Positions 11,175 to 24,101 of a stretch of 64,000 nt of DNA are shown here, piece after piece; positions within the stretch are counted from its first letter, which is position 1; every line of letters starts with the position of its first letter. Where the stretch lies: positions 510,171 to 574,170 of the forward strand of contig QRDG01000516.1 in assembly GCA_012064385.1 (NCBI GenBank), written 5' to 3'. Under the pieces are notes generated by a model that was not told where the DNA came from, did not search any database, and saw nothing but the letters and a program-made list of their open reading frames with translations. The translations under genes were made by a program, and so were the position numbers. Source of the DNA: Puccinellia tenuiflora (lineage: Eukaryota; Streptophyta; Magnoliopsida; Poales; Poaceae).

Positions 11175-11564
11175 CTATTTGTTTAGATATTCTTTTCCTG
11201 GTCATTCATGCCGGCTGGTGACGTAGTACTACTAATTCGCTTTGTTTGTAGCATATGGATATGCATGCATGCATGTGAAAGAAAAACTGGCGGGCTGACT
11301 TTACCAGTATTTAGAGTTTAATTGCGTAATGACCTTGCCATGTCTTTATTCTCCCGCCAAAGTTAAATCAAAATTGGCGGCATATATAATTATAAATCAG
11401 TGCGCGTGTGATGGGTACCTTTTTGGGACTACACTAATACGTATGCATATGGACATTTCAGGTTTGAGTAAATATGTATACTATGATTGGGTCAAGGACG
11501 TGACGTTTTGACTAACTTGTTAGTTAAACCTTTCAAATCGGAACTAGCCAAATTCTGACGGACT

Positions 11565-12703
11565 AAACTAGGAGGATATATATACGTGTTGTGTTGATTT
11601 GCATCACATCTGACGACTGGACTGCCATCTGTCTCCGATAGTCCGATATGCATGTTAAGCAAGTCTTCACAACGTAGCGGACGCGCTCAACGCCTTTGAC
11701 TTGAACATCAACTATGATTTCAGCAACGAGATCGATAAGAAAAAAAACGATGATTTCAACCAGGTAGTATTGGAGACTGGAAAGTCGAAAGAGACAGAAT
11801 GTATATTTTAATTCACAAGAGATATGCATATGAGTGCCTTCTTCGCAGTTTCGCTAATTTCGTTGTGATTAGCATGCAGATTTGTGTAGGCCATATACAG
11901 GGAGGCCGGCGTTTGTGAGCCCGGGCGCACCAGCTCCCGGTGCTTTTCAAAAAAATTAAAAAAATAAAAAAATTTGCAAAAAAAATGCGGAAAAAATCAT
12001 GCGCGTACCTGACCATGGTCCGCATCGCTGTGAAAAATTTCGCACCGAAATGTCATCGTATGCGACCTGGGCAAAAATGTCAAATTTCTGACAGCATGTG
12101 AGATCCGGAATTTTGAATTTCTTGTCAGAATTTTGTCATTTTTTCCCAGGGCGCATACGATGACATTTTGGTGCGAAATTTTTCACGATGGTGCGGACCA
12201 TGATCAGGTACGTGCATGATTTTTTTTCGCATTTTTTTTGTAAAGTTTTCATAAATTTTTTTTGCTCCCGAAAAAACGGGAGCTGGTGCGCCCGGACACC
12301 GTTATGAATTTCCCATATACAGGCGGATATGTCATGTGTGACACTTCATGCAAATGGAACCCGGCTCCATAGAAACGCTTTCCTTGCACTTTCAAAACGG
12401 ACAAATTATTGTACTCCATCCGATTTATAAAAAAATTGTACTAACTTAGTACAAAATGAACGAAACTTTTTATGGATCGAGTGGGTAATAATTTTTCGAC
12501 ACATATCAACCCATCCCGATGAGTTATGGAGATGCTCTTAGCTAGCTATATATATATATATATATCTCCCCTTTTTCAGTCTATGATTCGGCGGTTACCA
12601 AAGAAGAAATCGAAGCCGATTGGTGCATTTCAGCAAGAATTTGGAATATCAGAATCGCATTTCGATTTTATGATGATATATTCAAATCATACTAAACTAG
12701 GAG
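11565..12703. repeat. Local duplication, unit 1 (interrupted by a MITE)
   Basis: About 0.7 kb of unique-looking sequence, not counting the MITE at 11901-12313. It is repeated in the same order as unit 2 (13091-13391, then 27375-27787). Shared blocks include GACGACTGGACTGC, GCGGACGCGCTCAACG, TTGGAGACTGGAAAGTCGAA and TCGAAGCCGATTGGTGCATT. The boundary phrase ACTAAACTAGGAGGATATA occurs at the start and end of unit 1. Only short reading frames without recognised domains are present. Confidence 0.85.
11901..12313. mobile_element. Mutator-type MITE, copy 1 (413 bp, 9-bp TSD)
   Basis: A foldback element whose two arms pair over most of their length around a centre near 12100. The flanking 9-bp direct repeat CATATACAG (11892-11900 and 12314-12322) is the size made by Mutator transposases. 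The ends resemble copies 2 and 3 (12713-13090 and 61938-62322) through GGCGTTTGTGAGCCCGGGC and GAATTTCC. It encodes no protein and would depend on a transposase elsewhere. Confidence 0.8.
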
Positions 12704-12712
12704 GATATATAC

Positions 12713-13090
12713 GGGAAATTCAATCATGCTCCCGAGCTCACCTGCTCCCGATTTTTTCGGGAGCAAATTTTTTTTTTGAAAACTTTATAAAAAAATGCGA
12801 AAAAAATCATGCACGTACCTGAACATGGTCCGCATCGCCATGAAAAATTTCGCACCGAAATGTCATTGTATGCGCCCTGGGCGAAAATGACAAATTTCTT
12901 GTCAGAAATTTGTCATTTTCGCCCAGGGCGCATACGATGACATTTTGGTGCGAAAATTTTCACGGCTTTGCGGAACATGGTCAGATATGTGCATGATTGT
13001 TTTTGCATTTTCTTGCAAAGTTTTTGATTTTTTACATTTTTTCGAAAACTACCGGGAGCATGTGAGCCCGGGCTCACAAACGCCACTCCC
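12713..13090. mobile_element. Mutator-type MITE, copy 2 (378 bp, 9-bp TSD)
   Basis: Begins GGGAAATTCAATCATGCTCC and ends GGGCTCACAAACGCCACTCCC (split by orientation). It is flanked by a perfect 9-bp repeat GATATATAC (12704-12712 and 13091-13099). The two arms form a near-perfect long hairpin, including an inner CATTTTCGCCCAGGGCGCAT block. It sits exactly at the junction between the two units of the local duplication. Confidence 0.85.
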
Positions 13091-13391
13091 GATATATACT
13101 ACGTATTGTGTTGATTTACATCACATCTGACGACTGGACTGCGATGCAGGTTAAGTAAGTCTCCGCAACAACGTAGCGGACGCGCTCAACGGCTTTGAAC
13201 ATCAACTATGATTTCAGCAACGGGAGATGGAAAAACGATGACTTCAATCAGGTAGTATACTAGTATTGGAGACTGGAAAGTCGAAAGAGACAGAATGCAT
13301 AACTTTATTCACAAGAGAAATGCAGGGCTTTCTTCGCAGTTTCGCTAATTTCGCTGTGATTAGCATGCAGATTTGTGTAGGCCGTATACAT
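13091..13391. repeat. Local duplication, unit 2, left part
   Basis: Collinear with 11575-11900 of unit 1. It is cut at 13391 by the foldback element and everything nested in it, and resumes at 27375. Confidence 0.85.
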
Positions 13392-14336
13392 GGAGTGCGG
13401 GGATATGGAGGCCAAGCTCCATGGAGCTCGGTTTTCCAAAAAAAAATTAATCCGCAAATTTTTGTTACAAAAAATTCTGAAAAAAATCATATTTGTAGAT
13501 AATACATTGATCTACCATTGTGAAAATTTTCATGACCAAATACCTTGTATTCTGATCTGGGTAAAAAGGATAAATCGGCAGATCTGAATCGGTCACTACA
13601 CGAATGGACGGCTATGCCGACGGCCTTTTGCCGTCGGCATAGCTTGTGCCGACGGCGGCCGTCGGCGTATTGCCTCGTAGGCATAGGGCCTTTTGCCGTC
13701 GACGTAGAGAAAAGCCGTCGGCGTAGATTCCGTCGGCATTTTGATTTCCAAAATTATTTTTCTTAAAAAAAATTTAAAAAAAAAGAAAAATTAATTTTTT
13801 TTTCAACTTTTTTTTCAAATTATTTGTTCCAAGTTTTTTTTTCAAATTTCGAATTTTCCAACTTTTTTTAAAATTTCGAATTTCCCACTTAGCCACACAC
13901 TTAATCTCAATCTTAGGTCAAAGTACTTACGTTAGTCAAACTTTCCGTTCGGTCACCCATCCTCAAATTGCTCCAGCCCAAGCACGCTTAACTTTTGAGT
14001 TCCTTCCAAATTACCAGATGAGATGTTACAACTTACTGATATTACTATCCTATCAACCATATTAACCCATATGTCATAATATTATACTTTTTATTATTTA
14101 AATTTTGAAAATTTATTTGAATAAGTAACAATGATTATGTAATAATATTTTTTGAATAAATAACAATAAAATTTATTTTATTTTATTTTCTCCTTTTTAC
14201 TTAATATGGAATAATTAATATCTTTAAATCCGTAAATCGAAATTTAACAAATAAAATGTCTAAATTGATTAGAAAAAATTAGAGGAATCCAAATATGTCA
14301 TCCATATCATCTTTTTCATCATGTATATGACTTTTT

Positions 14337-15954
14337 GCAACATATTTTTGGTACTTGCTTAATAAAAAAAGTCATTTTGACACTTAAAAAATGAAAAAAA
14401 ATGATATTTATAAAAATATTTTAAACAATAATTTTTGGCAATAATCTTTGACATACCTAGACACACTTATGTGTCAAATATGGGCATGTTATTACAAACT
14501 ATGGCACGAGGATGATCATATCTACGTCATTTGACTCGAAACTTATACATGTTTATAGATGATTGACCTTTTTGTGAAGAAGTATTTTGATAACTCTGTC
14601 AAAACTCAGGTTTATCTTTTTTCCTAGCAACTAGTACACATAAAAGGAGTCCATGCCAAATGATTTAATTTATTGAGTATTTTTTCACTTTCTTTTATTT
14701 TATTCAAAAACGGTCAAAATAGTCGTCGTGCCTGTTCATCCAAAGGGGTCTCATTTTTGAAAACTATCGATGGTTCTGTGATACAACCACTACTGGTGTA
14801 CCTTAAAATGATTTTTGTTAAATTTTCAGACCAAACTATCACACACTTGTAGTTCAAAATTATATTACTTTCGAAAAATAGGCATAAAGTCAATTAAATA
14901 GGCGAAATGAGGTAGAAACCGAGAAAATTACTAATATTTGTGGATTATCGATAAAATATGGCCTACTTTGTGTGAAAATTGTATATGTGCCATTTTGCAC
15001 CATATTTGTCATACTTGCTTCACAAAAAATGTCATTTTTGACAATTAGAAAATGAAAAATGATATTTATAAACGTAATTTGAAAAAATTTAGTTCTACAA
15101 CATTGTTTGTCATAACAAGACACACCTATGTGTCAAATATGGACACATTATCACAAACTATGGCATGAGGATGATCATATCTACGTCATTTGACTCGAAA
15201 CTTATACATGTTTATAGATAATTGACCTTTTTGTGAAGAAGTTTTTTGGTAACTTTGTCAAAACTCAGGTTTATCATTTTTCCTAGCAACTAGTACACAT
15301 AAAAGGAGTCCATGCCAAAGGATTTAATTTATTGAGTATTTTTTCACTTTCTTTTATTTTATTCAAAAACGGTCAAAATAGTCGTCGTGCCTGTTCATCC
15401 AAAGGGGTCTCATTTTTGAAAACTATTGATGGTTCTGTGATACAACCACTACTGGTGTACCTTAAAATGATTTTTGTAAAATTTTCAGAGCAAACTATCA
15501 CACACTTGTAGTTCAAAATTGAATTACTTTCGAAAAATAGGCATAAAGTCATTTAAATAGGTGAAATGAGGTAGAAACCGAGAAAATTACTAATATTTTT
15601 GGATTATCAATAAAATATGGCCTACTTTGTGTGAAAATTATATATGTGCCATTTTGCACCATATTTGTCGTACTTGCTTCACAAAAAAATGTCATTTTTG
15701 ACAATTAAAAAATAAAAAATGATATTTATATACGTAATTTCAAAAAAATTAGTTCTGCAACATTGTTTGTCATAACAAGACACACCTATGTGTCAAATAT
15801 GGACACATTATCACAAACTATGGCATGAGGATGATCATATCTACGTCATTCGACTCGAAACTTGCACATGTTTATAGATGATTGATCTTCTTATGAAAAA
15901 GTTTTTTGGTAACTTTGTCAAAAATCAGGTTTATCATTTTTCCTAGCAACTAGT
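14337..15954. repeat. Tandem array of ~660-bp units, continuing at 26576-26690 past the inserted retrotransposon
   Basis: Units begin at 14337, 14997 and 15656 with TTTTGCAMCATATTTK, giving periods of 660 and 659 bp. The third unit is cut at 15954 by the LTR retrotransposon and continues at 26576 (ACATATAAAAGGAGTCCATG). The order of sub-blocks (GCACCATATTTG, TTGCTTCACAAAAA, CGGTCAAAA, TTGTAGTTCAAA) matches that of the ~663-bp units at 2962-5400. No coding content. Confidence 0.85.
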
Positions 15955-18341
15955 TGAAAGAACAAACGGTGTCCCGTATGTCGCCTAGAGGGGGGGGTGA
16001 ATAGGCGATTAAAACTTTTTCTAATTAGGGGCTTGATAATTGCGGAATAAAACTATGTGTTTAAATTAACAAGCCAACAACCTAATATTCTAGGTTCACC
16101 TATGTGCACCAACAACTTAAGCTAAGCAATTCAAGCAACAAGGTGATAGCAAGATATGAACTTCAAGCACGAAGGCTATCACAATGTAAAGTGCATAAGT
16201 AAAAGCTCGGGGTATAGAAATAATCGAGGCACGCGGAGACGAGGATGTATTCCTGAGTTCCTTCTTGTTAAGAGAGTACGTCTCGTTGGAGGGGTGTGAG
16301 CTCGCCACAAGAGGCCTACTCAAGATGCCACAAAGGCCTCACCCTATTCTCCGATGAACCGCACCCAAGGGTTTGGTTCACCTTCCACTATCGGAATCCT
16401 TCGAGGCGGATTCCGGAGCCCTTTACAACTCTTCTTGGGCACACACCTACAACTCAATTGGGAGCTCCCAAACCTTGCCGAAGCTTCACAAGTCGAAGTC
16501 CTCACGGCACCACCACCGTCTAGGGTACACAATGCACCCAAGAGTAACAAGCTTCTCAACGTCGATCCTCACGTATCACCGTAGGGAGAGCAACCCGATG
16601 CAACAAATGCAAGAGGCAAGAACACACAAAGTGGTCAAAATCCTTCACTCTCAAATTCCAACCAAACAACAAATGGTTTGTGGGGAATAAGAGAGGAATA
16701 ACAAAGGGGATGAACATAAAGCAACCCCAAAATCTAGATCCACTAGTTTCCCTCACTTAGAGGGGATTTTGATTGGTGGAATGGTAGATCTAGATCTCCT
16801 CTCTTGAATCCCTAAGTTTGGGCAAGAATCATTGGAGGGATTGAGAGGAATCAAGCTCACAAGGTTAGCAACAATGTAGGAGAGAGGAAAAAAAGTGAGC
16901 AAGTACCAGCAACCAGGTTTTGGGGAAGAATGAGGCTTTTTATATCCTCCCCCCAAAACTAGCCGTTACAGCCTTTCCAGGCCGGAGACTCCGGTGTAAG
17001 TAGGCCGGAGACTCCGGCCTGGGCCGGACATTCCGGCCAGGCTCCAGGCACTACGGATCATCGGGGTGGGCCGGATATTCCGGTCCAGAGGGGCGGAGAC
17101 TCCGGCCTGGCCGGAGACTCCGGACCCTCTCCGGGGGTGTTCCGGACCCCTATCCAGTACCGCACCACAAAGACGCAAACGAGCTGAGAAAACCTGGGGC
17201 CGGAGATTCCGGGTCCCTCAGGCCGGAGATTCCGGTGGGCCGGAGATTCCGGTCCATCTCCGGGGTACCTCCGGACCCCAGTCCAGAAGCGCACCACACA
17301 AATCCATTCGGCAGCGAAAAAACAGGAGACCGGAGATTCCGGTCCAGAGGGCCGGAGACTCCGGCCAGGCCGGAGATTCCGGACACACTCCGGGCCAGAT
17401 CCAAATAGCAAATCCAAAGCCCCATAACTTTTGCATATGAACTCCGTTTTCGATAATCTTGGACTCGTTGGGATCGTCACAATGAGCACAACAAGAATAT
17501 GCAGAGAAACATCATGGTCCAACAATATATTATAAAAACCAGAGGGGAAATGATCAACCTCTATTTCGCATACCGGAAACGAAATCCAAAAAAAAAGCGA
17601 AACCAATTTTGTTGGAAAGAGGACGACAAAAGCAACCTTTGTAAAAGGCAAACAAGCAATGGAGATTTTGCAACGAGATGGAAGATATAAATCTTTCACA
17701 TGGATGAACCGGCAAAATCTCCAATACCGAAAACACAAAAGAAGACGTAAATGCAAACCGTTTTCGATGAACTTAGCCTTGTCATAACACGCACGATAAG
17801 CACCAAGATCACACCACGATAAGAGTCAAATAAGAACCAATGAAGAAGATTTCAAGGATGCAAGGATGCAAAGGGTTGAGCTCTCCATGAACGATACGAT
17901 CAAGTTACTCGGTCGAGAGCCCCTCTTGATAGTACGGTTATCTATCCTATAACCTGGTCTCTCACTAAACATCATGAGACCGGTAAAATAGAAACCCTAT
18001 CAAGATCATACCTTTGCCTTGCGCTTTTAATCCACTTGAGGTCGATGAAGACGATCTTCATCTCCTCAAGATGCACCACCTTTCTTCGATTGCACTTCGG
18101 TGAAGATGGGAGAAGCACCTCTTCGGCATATCTTCACTTGGACTTGAGTGTTGATCAACACGCACTTAGCCTTGATCAACACATACTCTTCTTCTTTTTC
18201 TTCCCTTAGCCTTGATTCCAACATATGGAGATCAAGCAACGCAAATGGACACACCTACAAATATAGCTCAATGCAAACATTAGTCCATAGAGATTGTCAT
18301 TAATTACCAAAACCATGCATGGGGGCAACCATGCACTTTCA
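15955..18341 (-). repeat. 3' LTR (left) of the Copia-type element
   Basis: Starts TGAAAGAACAAACGGTGTCC on the plus strand and ends CCATGCACTTTCA. About 2387 bp. It differs from the other LTR by scattered substitutions and by lacking two short blocks (about 36 bp and 29 bp) present there. The block at 16970-17400 is a dense array of palindromic CCGGAGACTCCGG-type units. Reading frames of up to 232 codons here follow the GC-rich array and are not believed to be genes. Confidence 0.85.
16970..17400. repeat. Array of short palindromes CCGGAGAYTCCGG inside the left LTR
   Basis: More than a dozen irregularly spaced copies of CCGGAGACTCCGG, CCGGAGATTCCGG, CCGGACATTCCGG and related 13-mers. Each is a near-perfect palindrome centred on the middle base. 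Spacing is about 15-40 bp, with CTCCGGGGGTG-type variants between them. It is duplicated in the other LTR. Confidence 0.8.
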
Positions 18342-18350
18342 ATCTCCCCC
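18342..18350 (-). other. Polypurine tract of the Copia-type element
   Basis: On the minus strand GGGGGAGAT immediately precedes the LTR start TGAAAG, the position and composition of the plus-strand primer in LTR retrotransposons. Confidence 0.75.
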
Positions 18351-21300
18351 ATTTTGGTAATTGATGACAATCCCGTTTAAGAGGGTTTATATAAAGAATA
18401 AAGCAACCTTGCACGACAAACAAGCAAGGATGCAAAGCGCATTAAAGGCAAATGCAACAAAATCATAAAACCCAAATTCCCTTAAACCCTCTAAACTTCT
18501 CCCCCATTGGCATCGATTGCCGAAATGGGAAGAAAAATTTAGAGAGCCAATATAATAAGAGTTCCTCCATAAAGGTGTGCATTTCTCAAGATATGAGTGA
18601 AATCAAATGCACTTATTCGTTGACGAATAATTAGAGGAAATCAAAATATATTGAGGATCCAAAGATTGCAAAAAAAGATGAAATCATTTTAAACATCTCC
18701 ACAAAGGAGAAAAGCAATCGAAAAGATCCAAAGCGAAAGTTCTAAATAAAAATGGAGAAGCTCCCCAATGTTCATGCACTATTGAGGAGTGCACAAATAT
18801 GGCATCCTTGCTCCCCCAAAATCATCGAGAACACTCAACAAGTGCAAGAGTGCATAATGCAAAAGCAAATCATAGCACTTGCACCATAGATGTGGTTGAG
18901 CCATAAGTAGATACCAGTTTTCAAAAATTCAACATAAGATAGGCCCAACCGAAATAAGAAGATCTTTTAAAGAAATATGTTCACAAGCTTAGGGATACCA
19001 ATTGGAAACTAAAACCAATTGAAAATGCCAAAAGCTAGTGAGAGCATTTAGTCAAATGAAAATCAACATGCTCACCATGGAAAGCATGAAGTAAAAGATC
19101 CTCAACAAATACATGAGTGTGCAAAGATACCAATAAACAATGAGACAAGCACTCATGAGATAAAATGGAGCCACCAAAGAATTATAGATAAAAGCAAGGT
19201 AGCTCAAAAATTAGGATACCAACTAAAGGTGACCTCTCTCATATGTATAGATTTCTAAGTAGACAAATCGTTGGTGATATACATCCACAAAGAAACATGT
19301 ACATACGAAATGGTTCGGGAAGAAGAGAACAAGGTATCCAAAAGGAAGTCATAAATATACAAACGAGATTGTTGTTTAAAAGCATAGCACATAGCTCAAA
19401 TTTATCTCATTGTATATGAATGAACTTCAAATATATCAAATGCATCACACATATCACTAAGGGAACAAGAGATAGTGGAGATGCTTTGAGTTAGGCAACA
19501 AGTATCACAAGGAAATAATATCAATTGAAGAAAAGGTTTTTGCAAATTCATCACAAATATAAAAAAGATATATTAAGTGAAGGAAATAGGCCAAAACCAC
19601 AACAATTGCATATAAAAGCTTTCATGCCAAGAGGCAACCTACACAAGGTTGGATACTAAAAGGTATGCATGGGAAAGATACTTGTTACCGAGAAGACATT
19701 GGTGATGAAGATGATGAGAGTGGGTTTGTCATCAAAGCTTGACTCCGACAATCACACGGTGAGAACACCTTCCTTATGAATGAGGCAAGCATCCAATGCA
19801 TCTCCATTGTACCTAAAACAAAATTAGAGTACAAGATGGTTCCCAAACTCATTGGGTTCCATAGTAGTTAGATAAACTACAATATATAGGAAACACTCCA
19901 CATAAATATGTGCATATAGATATGAAATTGAATTTCATGCACATCTTAGCCGATTTAGGATTCGGTGGAGTATCCCCTATATATTGGATCAAGAAAGATA
20001 AGCATGCTAAAATGATATAAATTAGTAACCGAGCATGCAAAGGCTTTCTAGAACTAAAAGAGATACAATTTGGACAAAAACACCAAGTAAACCAAGAAGA
20101 GAGCACAGAAGAGTGTGACACTAAAGGTTGTCCAAATTATATCAAACTCCAAATCCACACATGATTGAGGAAAAATCAAACCAACATATGATTGATTCCA
20201 AAACACATCAACACATGAAGTGTGATATTAAAATGAATCGAATCAACACAACAAATGATCGATAAGACACCAATTGAAAATAAGATACCAATTAAAAACA
20301 AAAATACCAACTAGGAGAAAAGATACCAAGAAGAGGGTAATACTTGACCGGAATCAAGTAAAGTAAAATAAACCAAAAAGGTATCAAACCTCCCACAATA
20401 AATATCAATTGAAACAAATATCTATGGAGGAGATATTAAGTTCCAATTAATACCAATTGAAGGTACCAACACAAGATAAAGAATCAAATGCCAATTGAAA
20501 GGATCAAAAATTGATAGATAGGTTAGTGTTCTAAATAAAAAGGAATGCTCCCCCAATATTCATGCATTATCTTTGATATTTTCATTTGAATACAAAATGC
20601 ATGCACAAGGGATCATTACTCTCCATATTTTATTTACAACACTAAACACTACCAATTGAAAAATAGGATCCATTCAAAAGGCAAGGAAGGCAATAGATAA
20701 AGCAAGTCAACGCAAGAGCCAATGTGAAGATGGTCTACAAAATCCACCACAATTACTAGTATCACTTGTCATGGACAAGGAGTATATAGAGATATTTCTC
20801 GGTGGTATATAGGAATGATGTTCAAGACCAACTTCACAACAAATAAGCAAATGGCAAGAGATAAGAAATAGAACGTAAGAAATGAGAAATATGGCGTTTT
20901 ATTTCGAAAAAGGTTTGTTGGTAGTTTAAACTATTCGAACCAACCGGCCAAGCCGTGGTTAAAATAAGATGAAACAAATGGTTTCTCAACTAATACATGG
21001 AAATGGATATTAGAGAAAAACCACACCAAGCAAACTCACACAAACAAGAACCAAAGGGTAACCACAAAGGAAAATTGGAACTTGTTTGAGCACACATGCC
21101 ACATAGGAATTAGATAATTTACAATATCAAATCTAACTGGCAAACCTCAAATATTCACATTTTGTGGGATTGTAATATGCACATAGCTTATTACTCCCCC
21201 GTAATGTGATAATTCATTTTATTTTTAAACAAGAAGCAAATAAAACCAACTAGAGAAATTAATGTACATTATAGAATTTGAATTTCTCATGAATATGACA

Positions 21301-21771
21301 TACCACATAGTAGCTAGATAATATTGAAATATCAATACTAGGTGGTGTGCCTCATGTACACACATTTTTAGGTTTGTGAGGTGCACAAAGCACATCACTC
21401 CCCCAAAATGGGATAGTCCATTAATATCTCAAAGAGCCAAATGAAATCCACACAAGATTCAACAAAGCTCAACACACAAATTACACATACATGATATACA
21501 ACTATCATACACAACCTTGAATAACAAGACAAGTAGGAAAGTAGCATATCATATACAAGCACATGCTAGGAACAAAACTAACACATGCAAGGGAGCAAGC
21601 AACTTTCAATGTATATATGAATTAAATACAAGTTACCGCAAGGAGGAAGCATTGGATATGAGATAGATATGTGATAATCCAATTGACTTGGCTTGAGAAA
21701 TAAAACCATGAAGATCCCTTAATTCTTCAAAAATAGCCAAGTCACCAATGTCCTCCACAATCACCTATTGA
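18351..21771 (-). other. Non-coding interior of the Copia-type element
   Basis: About 3.4 kb of A-rich sequence where pol would be expected. It has no long reading frame on either strand and is full of short dispersed motifs such as TACCAATTGAAA and GATACCAA. No conserved RT, integrase or protease motif can be recognised, so this is replacement sequence rather than a simply mutated pol. Confidence 0.65.
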
Positions 21772-24047
21772 TCAAGTTGAAGCTTGTTGGTCCCCAACCA
21801 AGTTGGGTCCTAAGAGGTTAGTCACAATAGGTTTGGGAACCCAAATGGTGCATTTCTTGACACCACTTTGTGCTCCCACATATTTGGCAAATACATTGCC
21901 ACTTCTATCCTTCCCAAGAGTATAATCATCATCAATTATGATAGGGTTGGATGAGGTACCGTTAGTGCATGAAGAAGCAAGATGACCTTTGCCACGGCAA
22001 AGGTAGCAACACCGACTCTTCTTCTTCTTAGTAGGCCCCTCAACTTGAGGAGCATTGGCTTGAGTCTTCTTAGGAGGTGGCCTTTGTTCAACACATGGTG
22101 CACCATGAGATTGAGCAAGGGGCCGCTTCCCTAGCTGCTTCTCACTAAGAGGTTTCTTCTTCATTGGGCAATCCCGAACGTGGTGCCCTTCAACCTTGCA
22201 CTTGAAGCAAGTGATCTTGGCCAGATTCTTGACTTGAACTTGGCCCTTCTTCTTCTCAACCTTGACTTTATCTTGTTGTTGGAGTTGAATCCAAGTCCAC
22301 TCTTGTCATTGGGGGATTGTTGCACACTCAACATGTTGTCGAGTGCACGCTTCCCTTCATGACGCTTTTCCAAGTCATTCTTCAAAGAAGTGACTTGGGC
22401 CTTGAGGTCTTTTATTTCCTCTACATGGTTAGTGGCAACAAATGCACTAGAGGAAGTAGAGGCTTCATTGTTATGACAACAAGGCAAAGCAAGTAATTCA
22501 TCACATGATGTAGCAACATTTTTAGTGGATGAACTATTAGGACTAGCACATGGCATTTTAGCATTTTTAGTTGAAGTTGTGCTATTATCCACATGAGGCT
22601 CACTAGATGTTACCTTTGTCGTGATGGCCTCATGAGCTAACTTTAGACTACCATAGGATGCTAGAAGGTCCTTATTAGAGCTAGATAGCTTTTTATGACT
22701 TTCTTCCAACTCCCTATACTTGCTAGTTAGCAACTCAAGTTGAGCCCTTAGCTCAACATTCTCCTTCAAACTAGATGCTTCACAAGAATTGGAGTTAGTA
22801 GCACAAGCATCATTAGCATTAGAAATGGAGGAAGACAACTTGTCAAGCTCATTATTTAATCTAGCATTTTCCATTTTAAACACTTTATATTTTGCATGAG
22901 CATGATCACGTTCTTTAATGATTTTAGCAATTATTTCATTATGAGACTCCTCGATAGATTCTAATTTCTCCTCTAGAGAAGCACGAGTCTCATGCTCTTC
23001 CTCAAGAGCATCTTCTAACGATGCCTTTTCCATAGCATCATCTCTTTCGATCTTACCCTTTTCTTCAAGGCTTGCTTCCAAGGCCTCAATAGTTTCCCCA
23101 CGCTCAATTAGGGTGCTCATGATTTCAAAGAGGTTGGCTTGGGCACTTTTATTGCTAGGAAGGGCTTTAAGAATCATTAGACCTTTATTTTGAAGCATAG
23201 CATTAACCTTTTCCATATCATCTTCTTCATCATTATTATCATCATCATTATCATCATTATTATTATCATTGCTAGAAGAAGATTTAGCCATAAGGCAATG
23301 AGTGATGGATGAAGAAGAATAATTAGTTTTTGAACTACTCAAGTTCAAATCTTGTTCCACAATTAATTGAGTTTCCTCTACATTAATATTCATGCAAGAG
23401 TTAGAGGGAACACAAGCATTTTTATCATTGGAACAAGATAAAGCAAGCATATCATCATTAGATTTATCTAAACAATTTTTGGATGATATGCAAGGACTAT
23501 CAACACTAGCATGTATGACATTTATAGTGCTATGTGTATTTTGGTCCAAAGATGAGGCATTGCAACAAGATAGAGACAAAAGATCATCAAAAATGAGATC
23601 ACTATCATTATTGCACAACCTATCACTACTCACCATCACATTAGTTTGTGGCTTACCACATGTTGGTGAAGTAGATGAAGATGAGGGCTCGTCACGGCCG
23701 GAGGTGGAGGGAGAACAATCATCCTCAATAGAGTTGGACACTCCATATTTTTCTTGAATCTTGGTCCATAATTCATGAGTATCCCGGAGAGGCATGATTG
23801 ACTCGAAAACTACAACACTCACAAATTTGCAAAACTCATTAGAAGCTAGAGCATCTAGATATAAGTTTTTATCATCCTCTAAAGTCGTACTTTCGTAATC
23901 CTTTGGAGGAGAAAAACCTATATCTAAGATACGCTCAATATTGGGGTCCAAGACCCGTAAGTGATTAAGCATATGAGTTTTCCAAACATTAAAATTTGTG
24001 CCATTAAATCTAAACAAGGAATTGTGCACTAAATCCCTAGAAGACAT
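21772..24047 (-). pseudogene. gag polyprotein of the Copia-type element, frameshifted
   Basis: The frame opens at 24047 (MSSRDLVHNSLFRFNGTNF) with the N-terminal gag segment typical of this lineage (FNVWKTHML, ELWTKIQEKYGV), about 130 residues. It continues through Ser/Asn-rich and acidic stretches and a long coiled-coil region (about residues 270-470). A frameshift between about 22330 and 22260 moves the frame. The new frame has two CX2CX4HX4C zinc knuckles, CFKCKVEGHHVRDC (about 22170-22210) and CYLCRGKGHLASSC (about 21970-22012), and ends at 21772. Gag forms the particle and the knuckles bind RNA. The frameshift and missing pol make it non-functional on its own. Confidence 0.75.
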
Positions 24048-24087
24048 CTTTACTCTCTAGGCGGTAAATCCAAACAAGAGAGACGAG

Positions 24088-24099
24088 GCTCTGATACCA
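24088..24099 (-). other. Primer-binding site of the Copia-type element
   Basis: On the minus strand TGGTATCAGAGC, the standard complement of the 3' end of initiator tRNA-Met, lies two bases inside the 5' (right) LTR. It fixes the orientation of the element. Confidence 0.9.
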
Positions 24100-24101
24100 A
24101 T

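Noticed and set aside
16970..17400. CRISPR-like array
   Set aside because: Repeats are 13-bp palindromes with irregular 2-30-bp spacing inside a plant LTR. There are no cas genes and no uniform repeat or spacer length.
17058..17756. 232-codon frame on the minus strand (and a 256-codon counterpart at 25242-26012)
   Set aside because: It lies in LTR sequence dominated by CCGGAGACTCCGG repeats, which are open in several frames on both strands. Repetitive GISGP/ESPA text is a product of the repeat, not a protein family.
22180..23757. Plus-strand frames (60-121 codons) opposite the Copia gag
   Set aside because: Antisense shadows of the gag reading frame on the minus strand.
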